Source of the DNA: Nissolia schottii
Lineage: Eukaryota > Streptophyta > Magnoliopsida > Fabales > Fabaceae
DNA length: 64,000 nt
Direction: 5' to 3'
Assembly (NCBI GenBank): GCA_003254905.1
Contig: QANU01042752.1
Coordinates: 509,413-573,412 of the forward strand
Shown: in pieces, positions 38,401-49,680 of the stretch
How the letters are laid out: each line of letters opens with the position of its first letter
Position numbering within the stretch: position 1 is the first letter of the stretch
The notes under the pieces: model-generated
What the model saw: the letters and a program-made list of their open reading frames with translations, nothing else
Told to the model about the DNA's origin: nothing
The model's database searches: none
Made by a program: the position numbers and the translations under genes

Positions 38401-40553
38401 AAAAAATTGAATGAGAACTGACCACCATAATTTGGTCTTTGTATTAAAAAAATAACTTTCCAAGTTAATTGGTTTTTGACAATTTAATAAGTTTTTCACT
38501 TAAGAGTTTGTTGTACATGACACAAGTTTTTTGAAACAATTACAAGGTGGATGTACATATACTTACCAAGTAGATATTATTAAGGTGGTATTGTGCATCA
38601 TATTTTTACTTTTCCTAATGAGAACCATGCTTAAATGTGTGTGTGTTAAAAGGAAAAACATTGGCATTGAGTTTAGGGAGCAAGTGTCAATTGCAGCTGG
38701 CTGTTAAGAAGTTGAAGCATTTGTAAATTTGAGGGTAACTTATTATAGAAGTGGAGATCATGAGAGTCCTTTGTATGTTTTGAGTCATCATATTGGCTGC
38801 ACTTCTCCATTTGTGGTCCAGTATCCTTTGGAAGAATAGTTGTTGTAGATACACAAATATTTTGTATACATGCTCTTCTTTCTCAACTCTTTTCATGGAG
38901 TTGCTGATCATTTTGGCAGGGGCCGGAAGTGGAATCCTCTTCGTCAAAGGTTGGATAGCTTTGACTACCATGTGAAGCAACATATTGTTGGATCTCTTTT
39001 ATTTACACCACTTTTACTTCTGTTACCAACTACTTCTGTTTTCTATATATTCTTTAGTATCATGGATACAACCATTAGCCTCATCTGTATATTGCTTGAA
39101 GTCACTATTTCGGTAATTCATGCTACACCTTATATCAAGATATTTCTTTGGTTGGTGAGACCAGGGAGATTCCCTTCTGGGATATGGTTTGAAATTTGTG
39201 GTTGTCAGAGTACTGTTTCTCCAAAGGCTAACCTTGCTGATGAAATGACCTCTTCCAAGGAATCATTGTATCTGAAGAATTTCAATCGGAAAAATTCTAG
39301 TATTTTGGTCTCAGTTCTCCACAGCAACTATTTGAGCATAGGTGAGGTCTGGGCTATTACATGTGGGCTCACAGTGATGCTTGTTTGTTTTCTTCTTTTT
39401 GGTTGTCAAGATATATGTCTCATATGTTGCTTAATTGTGAAATTTATGCATGGCATACTGGCATTACGTGGGAAATGCGTAGAATGTTTGATCAAAATGT
39501 AATAGACTTGCTCTATTACCCTTTGCTTGGTTCAAGAGAAAACAAGACGAAGGAAATTGGAGGGAGAGAAAATGGACAGAAAATTTGGTTTTCTCTTGCT
39601 TAGATAACAAGAGAAAATGGGAGGAAAGAAAACTTTATGGTGAGTCCGACCAAAAAAGTTTTCTCCCCAAAGATGAGAAGAAAATGGAGAGTATAATTTA
39701 ATTATAAATTTACAATTTTAACCTTATATCATTTTTTTCTATTATAAAAGAAAAGATAAAAAGGTAATTTTAGACAGTCTACATTTTCTTTCCTTCCACT
39801 TTTCTATCAAACCAAGCAACAATAGGCAAAATACTATTTTCTCTTCCTATCCAAGCAAAGTGTTAATGTTTGGGGGCTTTTACTTGAAGAATTTGGACAT
39901 ATAATATTGAGTCTTATCTGTGATGATATGTATCGTAGTAAACTAATAAATCAAACAGTTGTGATCTGCCTTTAGTTTTGTTGTAGCAAGTTCCTCTGCG
40001 TGGTTGCATGTTGAAAGATTACTCAACATTGTAGACACAGACATCAAATATTTCTTGAAAATAAATCTTAAGGCTTTGCTGAAATTTCAATTCTGCCATC
40101 AGACTTCCTTCTCATGATTGTGATCGCTTTGTTCTGGGAGCAGTAACAATTTGCATTACATGTCACTGCTGTATTTGTGGATATACACATTATGTGTTTA
40201 CTTCAATGGATTGCATTTCAGGAGAAGTTATCTTGCCACACTACAAACATGCCTTTCCGAGGATTTCTAGGTCATCCATCTCCTCAGTAGCATATGGGAT
40301 CCTCATTGGGCAAAGGTGAGATATCCTGATGCTAAGTTGCTCTTGTGATTTTCATTATAGATGCTCCTTCCTGTTTCTCTTATTCTGTTTAGTAACACTT
40401 TTTCCCAACCAATTTTTGTTTTCTTTTTACTCATTGGCCAGAATGTCATCTATGCGGGGAACTCTTCTTCCTTCACCGATGCCATGGATGCACTTGCGCT
40501 ACAAAGAGTATTGGCGCCTTTGCCATGACTCGCTCATTGCATGCTTCCGATGA
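35466..40553 (+). CDS. GPI1: GPI1/PIG-Q subunit of GPI-GlcNAc transferase, 9 exons
   Basis: Exons 35466-35648, 36173-36562, 36661-36801, 36883-36986, 37069-37290, 37826-38317, 38920-39341, 40222-40315 and 40442-40553. They sum to 2160 bp, 719 residues, with all phases consistent. The protein helps transfer GlcNAc from UDP-GlcNAc to phosphatidylinositol at the ER, the first step of GPI-anchor synthesis. The N terminus (CRLWWPKQLL) matches plant GPI1 proteins. The middle has IVLQFAQTHFNYKSESWICV and YWPIFLQENDL. The core has GCVWLMGNPAGFKLNAELAG and the GRKWNPLRQRLDSFDYHVKQ block typical of the Gpi1 family, between several hydrophobic membrane segments (exons 5-7). The C terminus is PHYKHAFPRI ... 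WRLCHDSLIACFR. Exon 4 uses a TTCCAT|GTATAC donor; the nearer CAG|GTGATC would break the frame. The Arabidopsis relative is, I believe, AT3G57170. Confidence 0.93.
39519..39859. mobile_element. Probable MITE inside GPI1 intron 7
   Basis: CTTTGCTTGGTTCAAGAGAAAA at the left is mirrored by CTCTTCCTATCCAAGCAAAG at the right. An internal CCAAGCAA half-site lies near 39814. The purine-rich interior has GGAAAATGG phrases like 31470-31756. No target duplication was fixed. Confidence 0.5.
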
Positions 40554-41564
40554 TGACGGCCTTAAGTCAGGGAGTGTTTTTTTGTTTTCTTTTTGGTGTG
40601 GGTTGTGGGTACAACTACTAGCTCAGGGATTTAGTTCCGCTGATTTCATCCAACTGTCTTTTCTCCCATGCTAGCGTCTTTTTCTAGTTTCCATGGGTTA
40701 ACATTGAGAATTCTTCATATTAGTTCAGCCCTAATTCAGCATACCATGTGTTCCAACTCTTCCAAGAATGGTACAGTTGCCAATTTTTTGCCTTCACGAT
40801 ACTGAGAGAATGATGTGTGCTTTAGAAAATTGCTTTTTGATTTTTTTTGGTTTTTTTTTCTTTTTTCTTTTTTTAGTTTGTAAATCTGTTGTTTTATTCT
40901 TATGATTTACCATATATGGTCTGCTATTTGGTCTTCACTTATTCACCGTTGAATGAAAGCATTCTTACTGCTACTGTTTCTTGAATTGGATCAAATTCTT
41001 GATATTCTATAGCATAATGTCATAATGAAAAGATCAGAAGCAGCTATGGCTACAATTTGGCCCTTGCCTCCCATGTAGACCAAAAAAATGTTGCCCATTT
41101 GATAAACTTAGTTCAAGACCAAGTACTTTGGTGAAATCCGTGACTGTCTTAACAGGTTATTCATGCTTGTATCAGATTTTGATGTAATTCTTGAAGGAAG
41201 AAATTACCTAACCATTTGAGGTATCCACGAAGTTTGGACCATTAGGGAAAAGTTGCCTGGGGTAATTTTTTAGCTAGTGAGTTGTAGAATACTTTAGTGT
41301 TAGTATGTATAAATAGCATGAAAGATCATATGGGTTGGTGTATCGGCTAGCCACTCGAAAATTTATCAATCATTTAGCGATGTCTATTGTACTATTTTTT
41401 CTCACCCTAAAAGAAGTGCAGTCTCACCATTCCTCCAACGAGAATGTCCCAAAGTCTTCTAACTTGAAGGTGGATTCTTGGGTGCCCTCTGGGGAACCTT
41501 ACCCTTCTACTTAAAAAGAATGTAATTTAACATTATATTAACTTAAAAATTGTTAAATAATTAT
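40554..41564 (+). other. GPI1 3' region and spacer
   Basis: Contains the likely 3'UTR (T-rich, to about 40980). No further feature is supported. Confidence 0.5.
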
Positions 41565-41770
41565 GAGAATGTTCGCAATGATATTTTAATTTATATTTGG
41601 TTATATAGTTTTTGTAATTTTTATTTTCAAAAATTGAATCCCTAAATTATATGGTTATTTAGGGTTTTTTTCAATTTTTTTTAGTTCAAATTTGAGAATT
41701 CAAATTTTTAAAATAAAAATTAGAAAAATTATATAACAAAACATAGATTGAGGTATCATTATGAATATTC
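41565..41770. mobile_element. PIF/Harbinger-like MITE, 206 bp
   Basis: The arms of about 63 bp are inverted copies: GAGAATGTTCGCAATGATA at the left and, complemented from the right, GAATATTCATAATGATA. Both arms end in TAATTTTTATTTT. TTAT flanks both sides (41561-41564 and 41771-41774), consistent with the TTA/TAA target preference of Tourist-type elements. Confidence 0.72.
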
Positions 41771-41838
41771 TTATGATTGAATGAGAGGGTATGGGGTATG
41801 GTGTCCTGGTAGCATCGAAGAACTCACCTAATTTGAAT

Positions 41839-42382
41839 TCTTGGACACATTGGAATGTGAAGTGTACTGTTGTCTCATTGGTTATGTGCAACCGCTGGTT
41901 TGGTATCATAGATTCTTTGGTTCCTACCATCATGGGGCCAGAAATGATGCCACATGGTTCTGTGCCAGAGGCATGGTGATGATTCTTGAATTCGATGCTC
42001 TAATAAGGGTGTGTTCAGATTTTTACCATTGCAGTTTTGACCGCTATGCTGTAACAATGTCCATTGCTGTGTGGCTGGTTATGCTGCTGTAAATCTGGTT
42101 GTTGTAGGGACTTCTATTGTTGTCTAGGAGCTGGAAATCAAGCCTCATCATCTAGTGTATAAGGCTAGGTGATGATATTTGAGGTCCTTGTTCACATAGG
42201 GGTGCTGTTAGTTTGGATTTCTACCAGTATGTACTTAGTTTTGAGTGGTCTTTGGTGATTTGTAGTTGCTCTGGCGTGTGGAACTTAATTTTCTTTGCTG
42301 TGTGCTGTGGCACATGCTGGACTATGCAACCTTCACCCATCCAAATTTTGGGCTTGGTGAAGTGTGTAACTCAAAAAAAAAA
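41839..42382 (+). mobile_element. Retroposed insert with poly(A) tail and 19-bp duplication
   Basis: GAACYCACCTAATTTGAAT occurs at 41820-41838 and again at 42383-42401 with one mismatch. The insert between ends in a 10-A run, the signature of L1-type target-primed insertion. It could be a 5'-truncated LINE, a SINE or a processed transcript. No protein was recognised in any frame. Confidence 0.75.
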
Positions 42383-42401
42383 GAACCCACCTAATTTGAA
42401 T

Positions 42402-44192
42402 GTAAAATCTTCTGAATTTACCAAGTTAACCGAAACAACAAGTAATGTTTCTGGTAAGTAGCTAAGTATAGCACATTTTAGATTTTAGTATGTAGTGTTT
42501 CTGAATTAAGGATGCATTATCAACTTATGTTGCATTATTTTTTAGCACTAATCTCGTAACTAACAAAGGCATACTTTGAAGTTTTTAAAGCTAGTGCCAT
42601 CTCTTTTGTTGGAGCACTCTTAACACATGATCTGATGAGGTCATATGGGGATATTTGATACCAGCCTAAGAAGTTATGGCTTTCATTCTAAACATCAAAA
42701 TTGTGTTGAATACAAACAAATGCAACTTCACGAGAGCAACCCAACCGAACAAACTGAATACCTAACCCTCTCATTCTTTATCGCTGGCTGACGTGGACGG
42801 CTAACTCCCTCCCACTTATTTCTATGCACAAAACCAAAATACACCATATCGACAAAAAATATATAATAATAATAATAGGGAAGGGAATAAATGACAACAA
42901 AGGGGAAAAGGATAAAACTAATTAATCACTAAGATAAGACAGAAAGTGTAACGGCCTGACGGGGCAATAAAGGCATTCAATAAATCGGATCCAGAATGGA
43001 ACAGTAAGTAGTGCTGCTTTAATTTGAGAGTATTTTGAAAGGGAAATTATTACTATGAAATAATGCGAGTGTCACTTTCCCACATTAACCTACCAAAATG
43101 ATGTGCGCAACAATACAAATCAAATGCATAAACAAGTTCACGGGAATGCTATAGACCATTCAGGAAGGATTCCCGTGGTTCTTTGTTTTGTATAAAAAGA
43201 CAAGGCAGAGAGGGGGGTAAGAGGGTTAGTGTATGGTGCTTCCCACTTCTTCTATCACTCTCCTTTTGAGTTTGTTACTCTGATCTGAGGGAGCACTGGG
43301 AAAACCCACATGTGAATCCACATGCGAGGTGGCCACATGTCCTTTTCATGCTACTACCGCTTCACATGAAGGAATTTCATCAGCACACAGTTTTAAAGGC
43401 TGTTCAATTGTTTAGTAATCCCTTTGTTATAAGCTATGGATTCACTTGTTTGTAGTTAACTCAATTGCTTAATATTATTACAATCCCGCTTTTGTGGTTG
43501 AATTACGACACTCAATTTTTTAAAACTGTAATAGAGTTTATTTTAAAATTGTTAATGGGTCATCCACAAATATTCAGTCATGTAAACTTTACGCTAAGCC
43601 TCACATTATTTATAGATAAGATTAAGATAACTTTTATAAGATCAATGCAATGTTCTCTTCCTAAGCAATGTGGGGCACTAATACTTATAACAGGTTTTTT
43701 TTTTTTAAATTATGTATTGACCCTTTTCAGCATTTGCCATGAGTTCATCCACGTTGATAGTTGCCATTTCATAATAATTCAAGACAATAAATGTAATAAG
43801 ATAACTTTTCCAATTCTATGCTATTTGAACGTCAGGGCCGGACATCTTGAGTAAACACCTCCTCCTACCACCAAATGCTTTATCTTTTAATGATGTTTGC
43901 TCTTTATGTCTAATTTTAATGTATAAATAACATTACTCTTTGATGAACTACTTTGTTAAGAACGAATTATCGTTCTGATGTGGAAGTGTAGGGAAATATA
44001 TGCTTAGAATTGTCATTTTTGGAAGGCAAAAGTTTGGACTTTTTCTAACTAAGAACAATAAGTCAATAATAGCCTTGCATTGATCCACATTTCATGCAGA
44101 TTAAAAAAATAAAAAGGACAGAAATTTCATCTGCCTATAATTACACATACCCCCACAGGCCCTTGAAGATCACACTTCAGATAACTTTTCAG

Positions 44193-44198
<6 letters not shown>
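42402..44198. other. Intergenic region upstream of the GASA gene
   Basis: A 9-bp perfect inverted repeat CACGGGAAT/ATTCCCGTG lies at about 43139-43178. A strong GTATAAAAAG TATA-like box follows near 43191 and then about 150 bp of GC-richer, non-coding sequence containing several CACATG boxes. This could start a non-coding transcript. I compared it from memory with common plant microRNAs and saw no match. The rest is AT-rich without supported genes. Confidence 0.45.

Positions 44199-44231
<33 letters not shown>
44199..44231 (+). repeat. (CT)n microsatellite in GASA 5'UTR
   Basis: About 16 CT units lie just ahead of the GASA start codon. CT/GA runs are frequent in plant 5'UTRs. Confidence 0.95.
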
Positions 44232-44235
<4 letters not shown>

Positions 44236-44259
44236 CTTTGTGGACTGCCACTGTGAGCA

Positions 44260-45688
44260 ATGGCCAGAACACTAACAATAATTATGCTCTTCTTCCTAGT
44301 TACAATGCTGCTTCTTCCGCTAGAAAACCATGTAAGCCAACAAAACTCTTTTAGTTTCTCTGTCCCCTTTTTCTGATAACACCAAAGATCAGCCTCATTA
44401 TATGCTCTGCATTGCTGCTTCCACTTGATTTTTCTTTTCTCCGCAAGAGTTTCTTTTTTGGTTGTTTCTAGTTCAAGTTAATGTGGTTTGTTTTGACCAG
44501 CAATGGCAACGAAACAATCATGTTTAGGGAAAATCGAATCGAAGCGAGGCATTGTTTATAAGTATAATACTACACAGCTAGAAAAATAATAATGCCACAT
44601 TTTTTTCGATTGAACTGGTGGTGATTGTTAGATAAAGTAAAAATGATATAACCCACTAGTTCATCTAATGGTCAATAAATGTGTGGCAATGGAATTTGGT
44701 TAGAACTTCTAACTCTACAATTTTTCATAAATAATAAATAGTAATGCCTATTGCTTTGTTTATATGGTTTTACCATGCATTGCATTTCATATTTTATTGT
44801 AACTAATTGCTTTGGCATTATAACACTATGAATTATAAAATTTATATATATATTTATGTAAGTCACCATAATAGTTAATGCTTTCAGGCTGAGATTGTTG
44901 CTACCACCACCACTGAGGCTCCAGCTCCGCAGCCTACTAATATAAGCACCACTCACTTTCCCAATGTGAGACTTTGCATATAAATTCAATCTGCCTAAAT
45001 GATTTATACTATGTCAGTGATTTCATTTTATGTTTACTTCATGTTTTCTTGTGTTTTCAGCATGGCATAACTGAAGGCAGCCTTCAACCACAAGGTGATA
45101 ATAATTAAGGACATGTAATCTGATGATCAAAGCAGCTTTTATAAAAAAGAAAAAAAAAATAACCAGACCAAAATAAGTTTTATTTGTTTATTTTTAATTC
45201 CTGAGAAGTCAAATCCTATTAAGATGCTAAAACTCACGCAGCTGATTAATGAGTTGATCAGTTCTAGCCCAATTGGCGTTATTGCCCCCCTTTCTTAGAG
45301 GTTATGGGTCTCTCCAATATAACCAATAGAAAATTGGAATTTATCAATGGCACAATAGTTGTCATTTATCAGTTTTCTTCGAGATTGACTTAAATTTTTC
45401 AACAATTTTCGTTTTTTACCATTTGTAATTTTTGAAGAATTTTGATGATGAATTTAAATTAAAATGGGGGGTACATTTTGGTGCATGCGTGAAACTATAT
45501 ATGCAGAATGTGGGCCACGGTGCACAGATAGATGCTCAAAGACACAATACAAGAAGCCGTGTTTATTCTTCTGCCAAAAGTGTTGTGCGAAGTGCTTGTG
45601 CGTGCCCCCTGGAACTTATGGCAACAAGCAAGTTTGCCCTTGCTACAACAACTGGAAGACCAAAAGGGGAGGACCAAAATGCCCCTAA
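44260..45688 (+). CDS. GASA/snakin cysteine-rich secreted peptide, 4 exons
   Basis: Exons 44260-44331, 44888-44965, 45061-45094 and 45507-45688; 366 bp, 121 residues, phases consistent. Residues 1-22 form a signal peptide (MARTLTIIMLFFLVTMLLLP). A Thr/Pro-rich spacer (TTTTEAPAPQP) follows. The C-terminal GASA domain of about 60 residues has all twelve conserved cysteines: C-x3-C-x3-C-x8-C-x3-C-x2-CC-x2-C-x-C-x11-C-x-C-x12-C, ending GGPKCP. Family members are secreted, often gibberellin-responsive, and act in growth or antimicrobial defence (snakins). The subfamily cannot be fixed from sequence alone. Confidence 0.95.
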
Positions 45689-46456
45689 ATCAAAGTCTTC
45701 AAACTTAGTAACACCCTCATCATGTACAATTAACCATCCATGTAACTGCAATAATCAAATTAATTACCTTTAATTTTATCATGTTTGTCTTTGTGTGCCC
45801 TGAGATTCTGCCTCAAGGAGTAAGACAGACACAAATTTCTGCATTGAACTTGTAGTCAAATCCCTCCCTAGAAATAGGTATACGAGGCAGGCACTAGGAA
45901 GGTATACAATGCAAATAATGTGTGTCTTGTTATGAAACATTTATATTACTCTCCCTACTTTAAATTTACTGTTCAACATTTCACAATTTAGTGTTTTAAA
46001 ATATAAGTCTAATTGACATCTCAAGGTAATAATTCTTTTTCCTTCTACTTTAATAATGTCTTTTGTATTAATGATCCCGTGTAATTCTATTAAAGAGAAT
46101 ATTAAACTATTAAACTCATTAAAAAAACTATTAATTAAATACATGAATACAGGTATTCAAAGAATTTTGTATTATACTGCCAACAATATTTAGTTTCTCC
46201 CCCCTTAATTCTTGTGTTAATATATAGTAAATGAACAGTTAATAGAGTTAATATTTTTTTATGCATATCAGTAAAAGTATTTTGACACTTACCCTTTAGT
46301 AGTAATAATAATATATGATTAAATGATGATATAAAAATATTTTATCCCGTCATTGTTTTAAAATTAGTCTCTTAATATATTATGCATTAGAGAAGCAACT
46401 AGCGCGTTGTGTATACATGATTAAGTTACATAGCAGAGTGCAGAAGCAAAGGAACC
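45689..46456. other. GASA 3' region and spacer
   Basis: AT-rich, no assigned feature beyond a probable 3'UTR. Confidence 0.5.
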
Positions 46457-46626
46457 TTATCTCTGAGGCATAAAGTATAAATTCTTCCACGCGACGAGGG
46501 AAACAATGTTTCTGGACCACAAAGGGAATGTTTTGAGTCCTGCTAAATGTACACCTCCAAATATTACAACTGAATTGTTACCTACATAGGATCCATCTTC
46601 CATTTTTCCATTGTGTGCATCCAACT

Positions 46627-46823
46627 CTATTGCTGTGCACAAACCCACTTCAAGCACCTGCTCAAGAACTCCCTCCCCTGCTCGGACACGAACCCCGGAA
46701 TCTCCGGCGCCTCGCCGGAAAACCCGACCCGATAAATCACCGAAAAAGGGTCGTCGGCGCCGTGCCACGGCGGCTTCCCGGTGATCATCTCGAGGAGGGT
46801 GCACCCCAGAACCATCATGAAGT
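46627..46823 (-). pseudogene. Captured MAP3K kinase-domain fragment
   Basis: On the minus strand the frame reads GCTLLEMITGKPPW, then a stretch with DDPFSVIYRVGF and a PEIPGFVSEQGREFLSRCL segment. This matches subdomains IX to XI of plant MEKK-type MAP3Ks (such as the MAPKKK17/18 group). The fragment is GC-rich compared with its surroundings. It begins directly beside copia reverse-transcriptase sequence and ends abruptly after SRCL. The upstream kinase half (ATP site, HRD, DFG) is absent, so it cannot encode a kinase. Confidence 0.8.
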
Positions 46824-47127
46824 TTAAATGTAATAGTAGATGATAGAGGTGTAGGGGATGGCTTAGCCCCAACAATATCAAACTTATCTAAGAGATTCCT
46901 GATGAACTTGTGCTGAGATAGGAATTTAGTGGGAATTAATTTAACTCCAAGAAAATAGTGAGGATTGCCAAGATTTTTCAGAGAGAACTTGTGTGACAAG
47001 GCCTCAATAAACTTGTTAAGAAACCAAGTGTTGTTTCCTGTAATCAATAAATCATCAACATAAGCCAAAAAGTAAGCTTGAATGCTATGAATATAAAATA
47101 TCCTAATATGAAATAACTGAAGAATAT
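46820..47127 (-). pseudogene. Ty1/copia reverse transcriptase fragment
   Basis: The minus-strand frame shows the RT catalytic box YVDDLLITGN, then FSLKNLGNPHYFLGVKL and FLSQHKFIRNLLDKFD, all typical of copia polymerases. It runs open into the kinase fragment in another frame. No gag, integrase or LTR pair was found. Confidence 0.88.
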
Positions 47128-47340
47128 ACTTCACGGCAATGTGAAGCTCACAAAAAGTCCAAACTGTTGAGATCTACTAAACGAGCGGCATGTCTTCGTC
47201 AACGAGGTTGATGAGGGGTGAGTTATTGCTTAGTGAATGATAAACCTCATAGCAACATAAGAAAGTTCGTAACCATGACATGCAGATGCAGTACCTAATA
47301 TATAACAATATGAAACATTCATAATATAATAATAGTAATA
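47128..47340 (-). mobile_element. Truncated LTR copy of the 32212-33606 family
   Basis: Shares CGGCAATGTGAAGCTCAC, the GATCTACTAAACG...GGCATG stretch and a GAGTTATTGCTTAGTGAATG segment with 32480-32610. It abuts the copia fragment. An (AAT)n run at 47325-47351 marks its right side. Confidence 0.65.
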
Positions 47341-47351
47341 ATAATAATAAT

Positions 47352-48600
47352 ATTCCGAATAATGAGACATTTCTAGTTAACTTTCACATATGACAATTTT
47401 CGATTATTGCCTCATTTGGTATGACAATTAATATATCCCAAGTTCAAACAATTTTTACCATTGGGTTATACTTGCCAAGACCTGTTTTTACTTATGGACA
47501 ATTATAGGTAGTCAACAAAAATAATACGTGTAAGCTGGACAAGTTGATCAACAAAAATAAACTAAAAAAAAAAACAAAAATAGTCTGTATGCGAACCAGC
47601 CTCCAGACCTCACGGGTTGAATCCGTTAACCCTCAATTTACATGGACTAGGCCAAAAATCTGGTCCTTAACATTGCGGATTGAATGGTTCGATGGCCAAT
47701 CCGCAAGCTTGGGCCCTATGGCCCCGCCTTTAGTGGTTTAGTGTGTAGCCTACAACAATTATTTTTATTTTTGTAACCACGTAGTTATGCTATAATTATC
47801 ATTGTCATCTGATATATTTATTATTTAAAATGTGTAGTTTTTTTCCGTGCATTAGTGCGAGTTACTACTCTAGTAATTAGTAAAAATCACTTGATAAGTC
47901 GCATGCTCATTTTTGCGTTTTTTGCAATTGGAAATAATGTTAGCTGTTAGGACTCTTAGCTTAATTATTCAGTTAGTTTAACTCAGTTAGGAGTCTGTCT
48001 ATTAGTTAGTTATGCCACTTGTATATGTCAGTTACTTTCTGTTCTAACTGATCCGCAGAGTAAGAACCTCTTGCCCATATAAATATCTCACACATGACTA
48101 TGAATGAATCACGCCATCATTTGCAACACTTCGCAATTCTGTTAAATGGCTTACGTAGAAGCTCAAATTCTCAAGTTTGCTCCACTCGTGTTAAAAAGAA
48201 TATTGAGAAATTTGTAGATGTTCTTAGAAGAGGAGGTTTCTCTTACTTTGATCTATTTACTGTTTGACACGTCAATTGGTGATTAATGGAATAAAGGAAG
48301 TAATGTATCAAGCAATAAATCAAATAATACATGAATATACCTGTTCCGAAGTATACACCTCGGTCCACTCTCTAGATCCTGGAGCTTCAAGGTCTCTGAT
48401 GAGGTCTCTGGACTCGAGTTGCAGTGGGTACCTGCAAACACTCCAACACTCAAGTAAGCAAGGGTTTAAGGGAGTTTAGTGAGTGATAATTAGATGATCT
48501 TTCATACCTATGGTATGGGTTATTATATAGTTGGGGTGGTTGAGGTTCTTCCGCGTGTCGTGGTGGTGGAAGAATATCTCGTGTCCGCGTGTTGCGGTGG
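47352..48600. other. Region of retrotransposon scraps
   Basis: At 47939-48170 the sequence TGTTAGGACTCTTAGC...TATAAATATCTCAC resembles a copia LTR with promoter, but no partner copy was found. From about 48260 onward an LTR-like block runs to TCCGTAACA at 48808. Both calls are tentative. Confidence 0.4.
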
Positions 48601-48735
48601 GAGGAGAGGATCTCGGAGCCGTTGAGCCCGAGAAGGTGGGAGGAGGAGAGGATCTCGGAGCTGTTGAGCCTGAGAAGGTGGGAGCAGAGGATCTCGGAAC
48701 CGTTCGAGGGCTCGCGAGTGGCCAGGCGAATTGGA
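48601..48735 (+). repeat. 42-bp GC-rich minisatellite, about 3 units
   Basis: GGATCTCGGA recurs at 48608, 48650 and 48689 (offsets 42 and 39). Neighbouring GTTGAGCCYGAGAAGGTGGG is shared by the first two units. It lies in a GC-rich, probably LTR-derived block. Confidence 0.85.
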
Positions 48736-48808
48736 CCGGTCCGCGGACTTTGGGTCCGGATCTTGGAGGTGGCTTAGGATGGGTCTTTATGACCGAGTCC
48801 GTAACAAT

Positions 48809-49680
48809 ACTTTTTCTCCAAGAACATACAAGAAATTTTCCTAAACTAATCTAAATGATTCATCACCAAATAGGCAACTTCCAAATTACTTCTCAATCTT
48901 GCATAAATAATTAATTTTTTTTTCATAATTGGTTTTTGAACTGAAATATGATGATTGATGATATGCTACTAAGCAAGGTAGAGGGGTGTGTGGTTCACGA
49001 AATTGTTTTTCAATTATTTCAAGTATCTTTAGAAGTATTTGGTATACAAAGTATTTGTTACATGCCGTTGTGCAGCGGTAGTGGTTTAACAACGACCGGT
49101 GGTAGTTTAGTGTCAGATTTGTTTGTCTATTGAGATAGACACAAAATTTGTGTATTTTATGTACTTCTGTTTTACTGGGACATAGGGACACAAATTTTCA
49201 GATTAGGATAATGTATTTTTTTCTATTAAATTAATGCAATAAGAATATTTAAGTCATTTGGAGTGTATTTTCTGTCTTGTCTATATATTAAACCAAACAA
49301 GATGTACAAATACTTGTACACTGTCACCAAACCAAACAAAATACAAGATTAACTTGTCCTCTAATTTTTTTTAATGTCTCTGTCTTCTTGTATCTGTATT
49401 TTTGTCATGTCTCAGCAACCAAACGCAACTTGATTGTCTAGCGACGGCCAACAATGGTTAGATAATTGTTTGATGTCAACCAGCGATAATTTGACATTAT
49501 TTTCATTGTTTCCTTCAGAAATTTAAAAAAGAATATTCACAAAATTGAGAGAACTAGGTTGACGGTCACTGATAATACCGGAAATTGAGCAAACTATTGA
49601 GAGATATATGATGCTACTTGATTGTTTTTGCTCTATGCTAGACCCGAATTAATTATGCAAAATTATATGCGCTTATACTA
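48809..49680. other. Unassigned region
   Basis: AT-rich, no assigned gene or element. Confidence 0.4.

Noticed and set aside
43200..43400. Known microRNA precursor
   Set aside because: No match to common conserved plant microRNAs that I could recall.
47579..47680. tRNA-like GGGTTGAATCC phrase
   Set aside because: No acceptor stem or anticodon arm can be folded around it.
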